NCBI RefSeq assembly: GCF_001039355.2
Contig: NW_019774836.1
Location: 221,584-285,583, forward strand
Reading direction: 5' to 3'
Origin: Lingula anatina
Lineage: Eukaryota; Brachiopoda; Lingulata; Lingulida; Lingulidae
DNA: 64,000 nt
The notes below the pieces were generated by a model that made no database searches, had not been told where the DNA came from, and saw only the letters and a program-made list of their open reading frames with translations. Below are positions 14,455 through 27,900 of this stretch, piece by piece; the stretch's first letter is position 1, and every line of letters begins with the position of its first letter. Both the position numbers and the translations under genes were made by a program.

Positions 14455-14720
14455 CGACTTCCTGATCTCTCATATACACAAAACCTTACACATATACATA
14501 TTTAAAACTTTACATACAGAACTTCTCATATATACCTTACGTATACAAACTATTTATACACATGATACTTTACCTATACACAACTATTTACATGCATACT
14601 TACCTTTGCACAACTATTTATGTACAGCCTTACACATGTACACACAACATAGCATATACACCTTACACACATACGCAACAATATAATGCCTTACATTTAC
14701 ACAAAACCCTACATGCAAAA
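14455..14720. repeat. Degenerate minisatellite of ACACAACTATTTACA and CTTACACATATAC words
   Basis: Short words built on CTTACACATA and ACACAACTATTTA recur roughly every 20-30 bases. The frames open through it (Tyr/Thr/His-rich) are by-products of the repeat. Confidence 0.6.
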
Positions 14721-17245
14721 AACTCTAATATACAGCCAAAAACTGGCTACTTGTCACTGGAGCAAAGTGATTCTGACAGGTGAAAGAAGTGTTCACAGCA
14801 GGTAAGCATAACTTCTTGTAACTATAACCAACCTATATCCTGTACTACAGTTGAACTAATTTCTCAACTATAACCAAGCTATATTTAGCAAACAAATAGG
14901 ACAGAAATTATCCTTCCATACTAGAAAATGAGATGCATTTGACTTAATTATTGCCCAATATCATAACATTATAAGTACCTTGTTCTTCTACTTCTTCTTT
15001 CAAGAGAAATAGAGAGAGAGAGATGGGGCGATACGTAAAGCGGGCCCCGTAAAGCAATAAAAACAGGCTTGGTACAACGGGTGTCTATTTGCTATTCAAA
15101 GTAACTCTGCTTCTTTATGTCAATTTTAGCCTGGACACAGCATGGTGCTGGGGCTATCCCAGCAAGAACCTGCTTTAATTGTCAAATTCTGTGGCAATTT
15201 TTCAATAAAATACTGTTTATTAACAGGTGTGAAATTTGAACCTGGGTTCAACCAGGAGATGGAGGAGAGGTCATGCTCAGGGCAAATGATAACACATTCT
15301 TTTTCATTATTATTTTTTAAATAATTTTCTTTGGCAAGATGTTTGTCAGTTAATCTTTTTGTAAACAGGGTTGAAATGGGAACCTGGTTTCCATTTAGAG
15401 GTTTTGTTCAAACATTTTTTCTCTTTTTCAGAAGGATTAGAAATCAAAGAGAGGACTTTTGAATAAAATGATTTTAAAAGGCAGGGAATTTGAACTTGTT
15501 CACCATATGTAGCACAAGAAAAGTCTTGCTCAGGTTAAAGTATTTTTCAATTCATATTCATAAATGAGAAGAAACGAGGAAATTATGCATTTCGAATGAT
15601 TTATTGTTATCAAAAAGTTGAAAATTGAGCACAAGTTCATTTCAGCAGCATGGGGTAAGCCATTATAAGGCTGTCAAGGTGAATTTTCCCTTTTAGTATG
15701 AAGAAATAACTACTCTTTAGTTTAGTTGTACAAAGGCATTTTAAAAAGCTGCTACTTGTACTGGCTCACATCCATGCTATATTTTACAGAGGACAACACC
15801 ACTTGGATATTATCTTATGTCCTTTTTTCTTCAGTAATAGGAAAAGGTCTGTGCTGGACTGATATTTCAAAAACTTATTAAAAAGATAGTAAATGTTTTA
15901 AACAGTTAGAATCTTTATTATCTGTTTATTTAAAATCACTCTTTGTTCAACATATACTGCCTTCTGTTTTCTTTTTTTTGTTGTTGCAATGTCTAATAAA
16001 AAATAAAAATATCACCACTAAAGCATCAGGGAACTGTGAGCACAGTGTCCCTGCTACTTATCCTAAATAACTCCTGATCAATGTGAAAACTTAGCAACTG
16101 GGTACAACATCACCCTATACAAAGTCTACACCAGTGACATTCAGACCTTCCTTAAGTTTCTTTTCATCTGCCCCTTAGGTGGAACAAGTGAACAATTTAG
16201 CTGCACAAGGGGCGTCCAAAGAAGGCTAATCTCACCAAATCTCCAGGCTAAATATTTACAGGGTGTAAAATGGCTGAATTGAAAGACGTTTTGACGAAAG
16301 TTTTCCCCTCCTTTTGTGGAATATTAAAAAGATTTCCTAGTCAGATTTTGCACATATTTCTCTAAGAGAACAAATTCCTCAGTAAAGAACAAGAGATTAG
16401 TTTTTTTGGATGTTTACACTGCATGGTTTATAACCTGAACAAAGACGTGACTTTTCACCAGATTCAACCAGTTCCACTCTGGTATAATTTCTGTGTTGTT
16501 AAATTGTGAAGAAATTTGAGCCAAATCAGACCTTTGAACCGTACCTGCTTGATTAAGTACTGGCGAAAAATAGATTAAAAAAATGACAAAAAATTCTCTT
16601 TCTTTCTGAAAATAAATAAAACAAAATAGATGAAAAATACAAAAACAGTTAACTTTCAATTCTCTTAGTTTCCAAAATTTTTTTATATCTTAAAAAATTA
16701 CAATATACATCCACATAGTCTGAAAAGTCTTATCTCAAGAATTCCAGAAACACAACTTTACTCCTAATGTAGCCAATCCACATTAGATATAGCTGCAATG
16801 AAAATGTACTAGGCCATAAAACAGAGCTACTCCTGTTCTTCTTTTTCTTCGGGTAACCAGAGCACGACTAATTCAAGTTGCAGACAGGATTCTAAGTTCG
16901 GCAGGCAGTAATATTATACACCAGCCACACGACACAGACTTCTCCTTGTTCTGAGGGCATACCAACTAAATAACAGCACAACTATATGACACTGGCATCC
17001 CCCTGCTGGACCAAACTGTGAATAGGAAGGGGGGGGGGGGGGGAAGGGTATGGGGGTGGGGTGGAAGGGGAGGAGGGGGGTGACTTGATTGATATAGGTA
17101 CTGTGGGTGGGGGTTAGGCTGAATGGTGGAAAGACATGCTTACCCTAACAAAAATTTCTGACAAAAGTCCTATAGGATCAGTCTTATGGGAAATTTCCAA
17201 AAGGGAAAAGAAACTGTTTTATTAAAGATGGGGAGGAAGGTGGGA

Positions 17246-17247
<2 letters not shown>

Positions 17248-17301
<54 letters not shown>
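17248..17301. repeat. GA microsatellite
   Basis: An AG run is interrupted by AAAG blocks. A G-rich stretch (17030-17080) lies nearby. Confidence 0.9.
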
Positions 17302-18465
17302 ATATTAGAAAGAGGCAGAAAAATCCAGACAAGAATAAAACACTAATCACAGTACACAACTCAATCCTGTAAGCGTGACACCTGCTCAATTGTTCACCAT
17401 CCCAAGGTGACTTCTACCCATCACAATACAACAATCAAGATATGTTCTACTGTGACACAGGAGTATACTGGTAGCCTAATTGTACCATTAAATTCTATAA
17501 TGCTTAGTGTGAAATTTCACCCCCATTTTTTCTCTACCGCCTGTGTGCATAGCAAAAGAACCCAGGCATTTTAACAGCAGTTACATACTACATGCAACTT
17601 GAACAATAAGTCAAGAACCATGCTTGCAAGCCATTTTGTGTTGAAACGCCAAGTGAACGAGTGTACAAATTGCATGGCTGATATTTGGATCATTTTACCC
17701 AAACCCAATTTGACCAATTATCCTATAGATCAATCTTTATATAGTAAATATAGAAGTCAGTCCAAATAAATCTGGTGTTAGACGAGAAAGGTGCTATAAG
17801 TAGCTCTAGAAGTGGAGGCTTCTTCCAAGTTTCTATTAATATTAACATCAACCTTACTCCAGGATGCTATTAACGATTTTCTCCTAATACGAACCAGGAG
17901 CCAGCAAGACTTTCTCCAGTGTAAATGAAACTCAATCAGTTATAAGCAAGAATCCTGACTGAGAGCCATGGCAATAGGTCCATAGGAATGATCCAGATTT
18001 CACCCCACTGCCCAGTATAAACCTACCTTAATCAGTCATCATAGGAAGCAGCAAACAGAAAACCATCGCAAAAAGACCAATCCTGGTGCAATCCAAAAGC
18101 AATCCAGATTTCCCCCAGTGTAAACCTACCTTTATCAGTCATCAGAACAACAATGCCGGAGTTTATTGGGTAATTTCAAGCATCAACTGTTACGCTGTCA
18201 CCATAACACCTAATCTTCCAGCAATAAAAACACTGGGGGGACAACATTCTGTCTTACGTGGTAGACAGACTAGCTAAATCTCTTCTCCGGGGCTAGAACA
18301 TAAAAGACGCAGGGATACTATTACTAAACGTACAAGGTAGTTTGTTGTCTGTATTGGGCCGTCTTAAAAGGTTAACGTTCAGACGAGATCTATTGCAAAC
18401 TGTTGTGACAAGCAAGCTAAATCTCGGTGTTTAAGATTCTGAGGTACCAGGTACACAGTGGCACA

Positions 18466-18594
18466 CACATGCTGGCACGCACACGTACATAAACAAAAGG
18501 ACACAAACCACATGTTGGCATGCACATGTACACAAACAAAAGGACACAATGCACATGCTGGCACACATACGTACACAAACAAAAGGACAAAACA
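18466..18594. repeat. Three tandem copies of a 43-bp unit
   Basis: CACATGCTGGCAC, CACATGTTGGCAT and CACATGCTGGCAC begin at 18466, 18509 and 18552. Each is followed by ACAAACAAAAGGACA or a one-base variant. Confidence 0.9.
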
Positions 18595-19583
18595 TATAAC
18601 ATACAAGCCATTTTACATAAATAAAGCCTGAAGTATAATATACATGTCAAGAAGGCAGCTTGTTTCGTATGCCATACCTGTGCACAATGTTCATTAAGGT
18701 TCATGCCTAGACATGACTTTTCGTGTAAGTTAATACTGTTCATCATTTTTACAAGATAATGCTAAAAATTAGCACTGCCAAAATTATTTTTTTTTCTGAT
18801 AATTATTATTTTCTTTCCTATTTTTTCTTGGAGGTTGGGACACTAATCTAAACAGAAACCTCAACCAATGAAAATAAATGTTCACAGTATCCAAGTGTCC
18901 TTACCCTCCTTTAATGAATTCTCACTACCTCATATCTCCCCCCCCCCCCCCTCGGTCTCCCTCTTGCATTCTTTAATTTATCACAGGTGTAACACTAGTC
19001 CTGCCCTAACCTGCCCCCTACTGACACAGCCACAGAGGAGGGAAGTCTGCCTTCCTAAAGAAACTGTCAGCTTTGTTTAGTCTGCTTAAGGTTAAAAATC
19101 CGTTGACTTATGTACTCCCAAATTCTGAATTCCTAATTCCCAGCTTTCTCTCCAGTTAAGTAGGTGTAACTTTATACATATGTGCCAGGGTGCTTTGGTT
19201 TGTGAAAATTAGGGTCTATGAATTAGTATCAGCTGAATTTTTACATTAAATAGCATATAAGTTGTAAATCATTTTTACCTTCTTAAATCACTCCTTTTTT
19301 TCCACAAAGTAAAATATGGCATTTCTCTATTATCCTTTGAATGAACATCCACTGAGTAAGCACTTTTTAAGTTGTTTGGGTTTTTGATGATTTCACTTAC
19401 ACAGAGAATTGGGTAGAATTACAACCAATATTTTAGTTTTCAATACATCTGCTATTAACACCTTTTACTATGATGTATGTGGCACTTTTCCCCTGTAAAA
19501 CATTTGGAATCTCTGATGAATCTATAACACAACAGCGTAAAATTAAGAACAACTGGTAGAACTGCTGACAAGAGACACAGATG

Positions 19584-19584
<1 letters not shown>

Positions 19585-19615
<31 letters not shown>

Positions 19616-19761
19616 TATCCTCTCTCTCTCTCACACACACACATCCTCTCTCTCTCTCTTACACACACACACATGCACACACACACACACACACACACAC
19701 TTCCCTCTCTCTTACACGCACACACACACACAGCACACACAATCTTTCTCTCTCTCTCTCA
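19585..19761. repeat. Compound CT/CA microsatellite
   Basis: Runs of CT and CA alternate for about 175 bases. They create spurious Ser/Leu/His/Thr frames on both strands. Confidence 0.95.
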
Positions 19762-20800
19762 AACATACAAACCTCTTAAAAAAGCCTCAAATTTCCCATA
19801 ACCTTACCTGTCTGACCTGTCACACCCCCCTCCACCTATGAAATAGACAACCGCAGAAAGTATAAAACCTCGCCTAAATTCCCCGTTAATCCCACCATCG
19901 GTACACGTCTCCGTCTCCGCTTTATCTCAAACTTGCCCTCAAAAACACATCCCCCTCCACTGCGGCAGTACGTAATTTGAACGCTTCCAGAGCTTTAGCT
20001 ATGTCTACCCAACATGTACACCCCATTAGGTAGCGGCCCTTTCAAGCCTTTCTCCTCAAATAACTAGGAAATAAATGGAATGTATTCAAGGTCACGAGCG
20101 TAAACAGTGACAAATAAACAATTCAACAATTCTATTACTGACCATAAACATGGAAGTTATTCTCTCATGTATTATAATCCTCTGCTCTCATTATATACTG
20201 TATATATTTAATATATATTATAGTATACGTGCTGCATTCTTTTCTCCCCCGTTGCATGATGGAAAGACTTCACCTAAAGGCAGTCTGTCCCTTCCCCCTT
20301 TTATTCAACCTGGTACAATATGCTCTTTTCCTCTAAGTTTTAATCCAGTGTGTTTGTGTTATATTTCATAGGTGCTTTTGTCTCCTTTTGCTGGAAGCCC
20401 TGACCCAGGACTCTTTGTATCCTGCTTATGCTGAAAATATTCTGTCTACCCCTTTAATGATCAGGTATATATTTAAATATTTATTCTGTAGAAAGAAACA
20501 GTTCTCCATTTCAGCGTTGTGGTAAAGAAAATTTAAATCAAGTTATATGTTACTTTCTTCCAAAAATATCACGGTTATAATGAATTTAATATATATAGTA
20601 AGGTTTTCTTCCGAGGTTTTCTTCAGAGCAAAAATGATGCTCCAACTATTTTGAATTAGCATACACATTAAATCTTTGCTGAAATCTATACTCATACATT
20701 GTACATAACCACCACAGCTGTGGTCTGTTCTCTAATACAGAGAGATAGATATTTATATACTCACCCCTTTTAACTATTTTCCTTTTTCTCCATGTTTAAA

Positions 20801-21410
20801 GCTGAACCCAACTGTTACAGCTACAAATTTTCAAGTCTGGCAGTCATTTCCATGACAACTGGTGCTAAGCTTAACTGGTAGTCTGACTGAGGGGGACTTA
20901 ACCTCTTTTTACACAGATATACTCTTACCCTTTAACTTTTCTTCCCTTAACAATGCATCTCAGGCTTAATCCATCTGTATTAGCTTCATTCAGTCCCAGA
21001 AGAAATTCGGTCACTGGCGGTGCTAGGCTCACGCTTTGCAGGGTAAAAATTGCCCCTTTTTACGAAGGTAAAAATTAACCGCTACTTGCTCCTAATTTCT
21101 ATCATTCATTTATATCTCTTTTTTTCTTTTGCACCTGACAATCAGTTAAGGCTTAATCCAACTGTTAAAGTTAGAAATAGAAACCTGCCAGTCATTTGTG
21201 TAACAATTTGATGCACATACTACCAATACCCAGCTGGTACAGTAACAAAGAAAACACTTCCCATTTTCCACAGGTAAAAACTGTCACTTACCCCACACTT
21301 TTCTCTTTCACTGTAAATAAAGACTTAATCCACTTTAGTTACAAATGGAAATCCGCCAGTCATTTCTAGGACAACTTGTTCCAAATAAGCAGATGGTACT
21401 AAGTACCAAA
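20801..21410. repeat. Degenerate tandem repeat, period about 175 bp, four copies
   Basis: GCTTAATCCAACTGTT-like words start near 20801, 20964, 21151 and 21322. In at least three copies CTGCCAGTCATTT follows about 35 to 45 bases later. Copies are only loosely similar and are noncoding. Confidence 0.5.
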
Positions 21411-22685
21411 GGAGTAATTTTTTTTTTTAGAAAAATACAAAGTTACAAAGTTGAAAGATTACTCCTCCCTCTGCATAAATAATGACTAAAAAATGTGACG
21501 TCTCCTTGCTCACATGGGAAAAAAACTGGCTAATACTAGTAAGGCACGTCACGTCACGCTGAATAAGATCAGATTTACCTTTAAGATAGTTGAATCATTC
21601 ACTAATCACTTAACACGCGTTTCAAAAGACATTTAATTAAGAAATCAAACTTGGAATTGTCTCAGCACAATCTTAAATGGTCATAATTTATTTTATTGAC
21701 ATTGTAAACATTTCTTGTAGTAAAACCATCACCAGACAGGAAGAAGAATGTGAGATGATAAAGTCTGCAAAGCAAGAATACAAATTTAAAACTAAGAAAT
21801 GGTACCATAGGCTTAACACTTTACTCTATCAAGGACTCTTTACAGTCAAACCATTCAAACAAACTAATCATACAAAATATAAGAAATATGAATAAATCAA
21901 GCATACAGGATTACATTCCCAGACCCTAAATGTTTTAAAATGACTGTCTGTTTTCATCTCAGTCTGATGTTCTACAGTTACAGTGATATACTGCCTGACA
22001 CTGTGATTATGTGGTCGCATGCTGCACCAGTAGCGAAAGGGTATGTGAGCCATAATGCTTACAAAGAGGTAAGGCACTTTATATCTAAATTATCACAACA
22101 GTGAAGAGGCTGGGGTAGCGCTAACACTTGCCAATTTAGCCAAATGCTAAAACTGACTTAAATCTGCTAAACAAAATAGGGTTGATTTGATTTAAGTCAA
22201 ATTCAAAGCATAGGAAGGAAAAAGTGATGAAAAAGGTAGTGATTTGGCTAAGTGAAAAAATGTGCTAGCGCTTCCCCAGAGAGGAATTGAGTGGGGCAGG
22301 GGGGGGGGAAGGGAGGGGGGGAGGGGTACACTAGCTCTCAGATTACTGTTAAAGCTTACAGGGGTTTGCAAATTTCTTTTCACAAATGTCTGCAATCAAA
22401 TTAATGGTATAGCATTATATGACCACAACAAATGAAACAAATTTTACAAAATCTACAGTACCAGTTGAAAATAGATTCTTATAAGCCCTTTTAGATCTCT
22501 GTCTAAAAAGAGATTTTCCAGCAAGAGCCAAGCCTATATAGATAAATTTACTGTAAATTTGGGACAATTTAATTATCAACATAATGTGTGACGATGATAC
22601 ATAACACAAAATACACTCCAATGAAGGGCATTTTTAATTACTAGTCCGTCCCACATAAATATAGTTACATTTTAGCAAATTTCTT

Positions 22686-22701
22686 TTTATTTTGTTTTAT
22701 T
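22686..22701 (-). terminator. Tandem poly(A) signals of the PTB adaptor gene
   Basis: Two AATAAA hexamers, read on the minus strand, lie about 120 to 135 bases after the stop codon. They would give a short 3' UTR. Confidence 0.5.
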
Positions 22702-22822
22702 TGATTCTTTTGTTTTTTTTAATATTACATTATTTCCAAGCTGAAGTCCTTCCAAAACATTTTCTCAAAATATCCCATTTCTGAATCACATTCTTAAGAG
22801 TCAAACATTTCTGGCCAAATAA

Positions 22823-23413
22823 CTACTTGACAGATGAAGGTTTCACATTTTTCAGTGACTCTGAAGTAAGTGTACTACTTACTTTTGCTCCATCTGCCTC
22901 AGTAACGCCATCTTCAGTTGTTTTCCCAAAATCTAAAGGTGGCGGTAGAATGGTGACAGGGTATAAATAGTTCTCAGGTTGCTCAGTGGGGACAGGGGGC
23001 GGAACGTTCTCTGCCTCGGCCCCCAGGGGCTGACCAACCAACCCTACAAACTGACTGTCTATCGTCTCTTTCAAGGCAACAACGGGAGATCCATGAGCAC
23101 CTCCTCCGCCCCGTGAGGAATTAGACGAGTTGAAATTGGCCAATGAGAAACTGCTTAAAATACTGGTGTTGGATTCTCGTTTAGTATTTAAGTCCTGAGA
23201 TGCATTTGCATGGTCTCTTGTCTCACCGAGTCTCCGTTTTTGATTCACTGCTATTTTATCCGAAGTGTCTTGACTAGGTTTACTTTCACTGTTGGCAATT
23301 CCTGGTGAACAAATCATGGCCGCTGATGGTGGGCGCACAGAAAAAGTCCCACTTGCGGAGTCAGCACCTGCGATTGGGTCTTTGTGCTTTGCCTTGTTTG
23401 CAAAATGCTTCGC
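22823..23413 (-). CDS. PTB adaptor exon 6 (disordered C-terminus and stop)
   Basis: The exon is 196 codons plus TAG. The acceptor is TTTCCTTTCCAG. The sequence is Ser/Asn/Pro/Gly-rich with a GGGG run, a PPPVP motif that could bind SH3 domains, and no recognisable fold. It is open in phase 0 with exon 5, which supports the join over 11.3 kb, but further small exons in that intron cannot be excluded. Confidence 0.75.
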   Translation of the reverse strand, partial: AKHFANKAKHKDPIAGADSASGTFSVRPPSAAMICSPGIANSESKPSQDTSDKIAVNQKRRLGETRDHANASQDLNTKRESNTSILSSFSLANFNSSNSSRGGGGAHGSPVVALKETIDSQFVGLVGQPLGAEAENVPPPVPTEQPENYLYPVTILPPPLDFGKTTEDGVTEADGAKVSSTLTSESLKNVKPSSVK

Positions 23414-24344
23414 CTGGAAAGGAAATTAAAAGAAAATGGAATAAATTTTCCACCAAATATACAATTATATTTATTTCAGGCTGATACATTTTCAGAACAA
23501 CTCTATATATCCTGAAAAGACCCAATGCAGTTCTAGGTCAGCCATATAATTGTAGCGGGTCAAAGAATTTTTTCCTCTTTATCTGAAGTTCAGCATAATG
23601 TGTTAAAGACAACAGTTATTTCCTGTTAGAAGTGTGACATTCACCATGAGGTTAGTGTGACATTTGACAATAAATGTGTGCAAAATACAGGCAAAATATT
23701 TTAAGGCAAATGATTTTATCAAGGCAAATCTTAACTTCACAACTTATCTACTTGCCAAAAAAAGAAGACTAAACACCTTTAGTCACACTTTCTTGATGAC
23801 TTGGGCTTTTTTCAAAGTTGGAATTCAGTTTGAAGTTGCATGTTTTATTGTTTGACTCGACAGGTCTTATTTAACTTGTTACCAGCAACTTGTAGAAGTT
23901 AATTTCCACTCAATCTATGGCATGAAAGATAAGACGCATTCCATGCCTATTCTAACAATGGGTTATTCATTTACATTTTGGTGGAGTTTCTGACCTTATT
24001 TGGAAGGTTATTTACCTACTTTAAAAGAAGAATTTGTACAATTTCTATAACTATTTAAGAGAATGTGTTTGCAATCTTTGTTCATTTTTTTTTCATTTTT
24101 TAGTAAGAGATCTAACTTTAAGCACTGACCATTTTACTTGTGAATATATGTATAGGTCTAAGGCAAAAATCCCCATGCTCAAAATAACTGCAAGGTGAAA
24201 TGTACTTTATTTAAAGGAAAACAGGACCAGAAAAGCAGGAACTGCAGAGAATAAAAGAAATAAACCAAAAAGCAAAATAATGAATATTACTACCGTCTAC
24301 AAGAAATATTGTTTGGAAGCTGGAAAAACACCATGCGTTCTTCC

Positions 24345-24377
<33 letters not shown>

Positions 24378-24946
24378 CAGTATCCGTACAGAATTATGAA
24401 AATAAATAAATCAATAAATAAATAAATACTGTTCAACCTCAAGAACTTTCAAAGGAGACAGCAAAGATTTCCTGCTCCCTCTTGATATTACTGAGAAATT
24501 CTAATTTCTAATTTCAAACAAAATTTGCATTAATTAATTCACAAAGGACCAAAGCTAATCATTCACTTATTACAACAATTAGGAATATCATCCGATAACT
24601 TCCCTGATGAGCACAAACTATGCCATATCAGTCTTAATTGTTTAATAACATGCCAGACCATGTCTGATGATTAAATACCTTCCTAGATTATTATGCTAGC
24701 ATGTCATATATCACTTCCTTAGTGATAAGATTATAATCCTTGGTGAGTGTTACTTACTTTACTCTATTAAAGCCAGGATTTGAGGGGAAAAAATTCCCTC
24801 ATAATTGAATTATCCCAAATGTTGACAATGTATCCTATATTGCAATAGATTATATATAGTTTACAAAATATTTTATGGATTTGAGAGAATCAAATCAAAT
24901 TATCAAGATTTTCAATGTCTCTCCCCCCCCCCCAAAAAAAAAACCC

Positions 24947-24981
<35 letters not shown>

Positions 24982-27900
24982 AAATACTCACTCTTCTTTG
25001 GTAATATTTCCTGGGCTTTTTCAAAAAGTACACATACACATAGTTATCTAAATAGTCCATATTTTCTGAGGGTAAATTAATAGTCCCGTACTGAACTCTG
25101 CTCATATTGTCACAAGGTTGAGAACAGATGGAAGCTCTGCTCATATTACATACAAATACACACAATGATGCCAGCTCAATTTTTTCTTCCTATTTTTCAC
25201 CTAGACCAATGGCCTGCAGTCATTCTCTTTTAAAATAATAATAAAAAACTCTCCTAATTTCTGGTGGCCCTGTGGCCCTCCTTCCTTTTTCTTTTACAAA
25301 GAAGAAAATTGCAGTGTAAGTGATGATTTTGATGTTGGTTTTTCTGTAAGAAATAACTCTGGCTAGTGTAGTCCCTGCTTGCTGACAAGTAATTCTGTAA
25401 ATTGGTACTTTGTGTGTTAGAATTCTTTCTTAGGGTATTGTCCAGAAATATTTCCAGCTAGTCAGCTTTGGTATTATAGCTTAACTTGCAGAGTGACATT
25501 TATCTTCTTATGTCCTGTGCTCCTCCTTTCATTTTCAAAGAAGAAAATTTAGATATCTCTTTTTAAGTCAGTAGTTTGCGGTCACTATATTCAGAGAGTT
25601 CAGAGAATTGCCCAGTGACAAGTCAGAATATTTTCTTATCTAGAACAAAAATTGGTCACATAACCAGCTTTTAAAGGCTTCCACCCTCAAAATTCCAAAT
25701 GTAAAAGAATGCCTTGACTCTTATAAGATAACCACCAGTTTTTACCACTTGCTGCATCATTTCAAGTCAAGAGTTCCTTCAATTCCACATCAGAGTATAA
25801 ACAGTACAGATCTCAAATACACAGAGCTCTACTACTTCTCCCACTCTGACAAGCACACCTCGCCATTACACATTGTCTGAATATTTTGAAAATGACCCCT
25901 TTCCAAAAAACATATCCAATTTCTCGATCCAGATACTTTGTGGTATTGAGGGAATGAAAAATTCACTTCTTCCAAGGAGAGAATGTTCAAAGAAATAGAA
26001 CCTTTGTATGGTCTTGGTCAGAAAGAATGAAAAATGGCCTCACTTCAGGATTCAGAAGGAGTCACTGGTGGTCTCTGGGGTGAATTCCGGAAAAAAAACT
26101 CTTTAAATCACAGTAGCAAATCTTCAAAACCTTCTGTCCAGAGCACATGCAATAAACCAAAGAAAGTCCTTTTCCTTTTTTCCAGCTAAAAATACTTTGT
26201 GGTTATTACTTCAGGTCGAATATTAAAAGAAACACCAAGCACTACTACAGATCTTCAAATTGCCCTACGTCTTCCTCTTTTGATACACTTTTTTGTAATC
26301 ATCGAAGCAAATTCAGAAAACTAATCCATAAGCAGTACAAATATCTCTTCAATATATAATCCCAAACTGTGAAAAATGTATAAAAACTCTTGAAAATGCT
26401 GCAATTTATCAAAGACAAACCCCTGCTCTAATCTCCTTCTCGGTGAATGAAAATCACAGATTCAATATATCAAACAGTGCTGTTCAAGTGTCTCCGTAGC
26501 AATCCCAAGATGGTGACTCTATCTTGCACTGTCCTGCCCTGTGGAGGCGCCAAGCTGTTTTGGGGGTTACTGTATATGAGAAGTGGTCTTTATGAAAAGC
26601 TTTTCCTGTCTTTCAGTGAATTCTTTTAGCATATCACTTCAAATTTCCTGGGTAATGTCACAACATACGGATCAGGTTTTACACCACAGCTGTTCTCCTT
26701 TCTGATTTTTTCTTCTCCCTTTTTTTCTTCCACTCTTTTTTTTTCTTTGTGGTTCAACAATGCGACATAACCATCACCCGAAAAGAGAATGTGATAAAAT
26801 CACTCCTCTCCTCTCTGATGTCAACTAAATAACAGAACACTGCACAGATAGAACTTTTTTCAGCTGTTTATCAGTTTAAATATCAGAAATAAAATGCCGA
26901 TGGTAAACTTTACATCAAGTACTGGACATGCATGAAACTTTCCCCAAATCATCCATAGACACCTGTATCAAAAATTAGTGCCATTTTCTTATTAGCCATG
27001 ATGTTCTCTTCAGCTGAATTCCACACTTTATGTTCAGCCAAGAGAGTAAACAGATACCACTACAGTCATTAAACAAGATGGAATATCTCTCTTCCAATTG
27101 TTGTCTCTTGGCTAGCGTTTTTCCTTAACACACACACACCAATCTCCAATTACAGAAGTCTTTTATCCCCGATTTAATTTGCACTCCTACAGACCCTTTA
27201 CTCCTTCAGAAAAATTATGCAGAATACTGTGCATTTAACAGATCTTTCTTCCTGGGATACTTTCCTCTTCAATAATTCATATTTATCAGCATCACATTCA
27301 CTGCACTGTCACTGTCTGTACATTCCTTTAGCAGTCACGGTATATAAACCTTGAGGGCAGTAAAAATACACCACTTGGTCAAAATCTTACAGGTCTCCAA
27401 GAAATATCACAGCCTATATATATTTTTTTTTCAGTGAATTTTCTCTAAGCCTTCACTTGACAGTATTCAAAATCAGTGTGACTCCTTACTGAGTGTATTT
27501 TAGTTGACTATTTTCCACCACTGTATTTTTCCTCACTTGCAGACTCCTAACATTCTCTCTGCCCAGTGATTTTCAGTTCCCAAAATACATCCTAAAGTGA
27601 CAGAAAAGAAATCCAGAAAAACCTAAATGCCATGACACGTCTTTATGTCCTCTCCACACATGAAAATCACTGAGCTTTTCCAGCAGATAATTCACCAAAA
27701 CAAAAAGCTAAACTGCCCCAGTCAGTCCTCTTTGCCCACCCTCTCCTAAAATGTCTGTGCCTTATGGTCAAGTTGATGGGCTATTACCCCCCACAGTGTT
27801 GCTGTCCACTGACTGGTCATTCATCACATGGTTTAACACTGTGTGGCCAGCGGGCAGTGAAATACTTTGGACACTTCTCCTGATCATGAAACACTGCCAT

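Larger units (their letters stand above)
10771..22685. other. Gene-poor stretch with repeats
   Basis: Beyond the repeats listed separately, no coding exon or RNA gene was seen. The sequence could be intergenic or the intron of a gene lying outside the window. Confidence 0.45.

Noticed and set aside
14423-14783. Tyr/Thr/His-rich frames
   Set aside because: They are by-products of the degenerate ACACAACTATTTA minisatellite.
18379-18746. Two overlapping minus-strand frames with Cys/Val-rich repeats
   Set aside because: They are produced by the three 43-bp tandem repeats. The protein repeat mirrors the DNA unit.
19543-19841. Frames rich in Cys/Val or Ser/His/Thr
   Set aside because: They are direct translations of a CT/CA microsatellite.
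22192-22395. Pro/Leu-rich minus-strand frame
   Set aside because: It comes from the G-rich stretch at 22295-22325 and lies beyond the PTB gene poly(A) signals with no splice sites.
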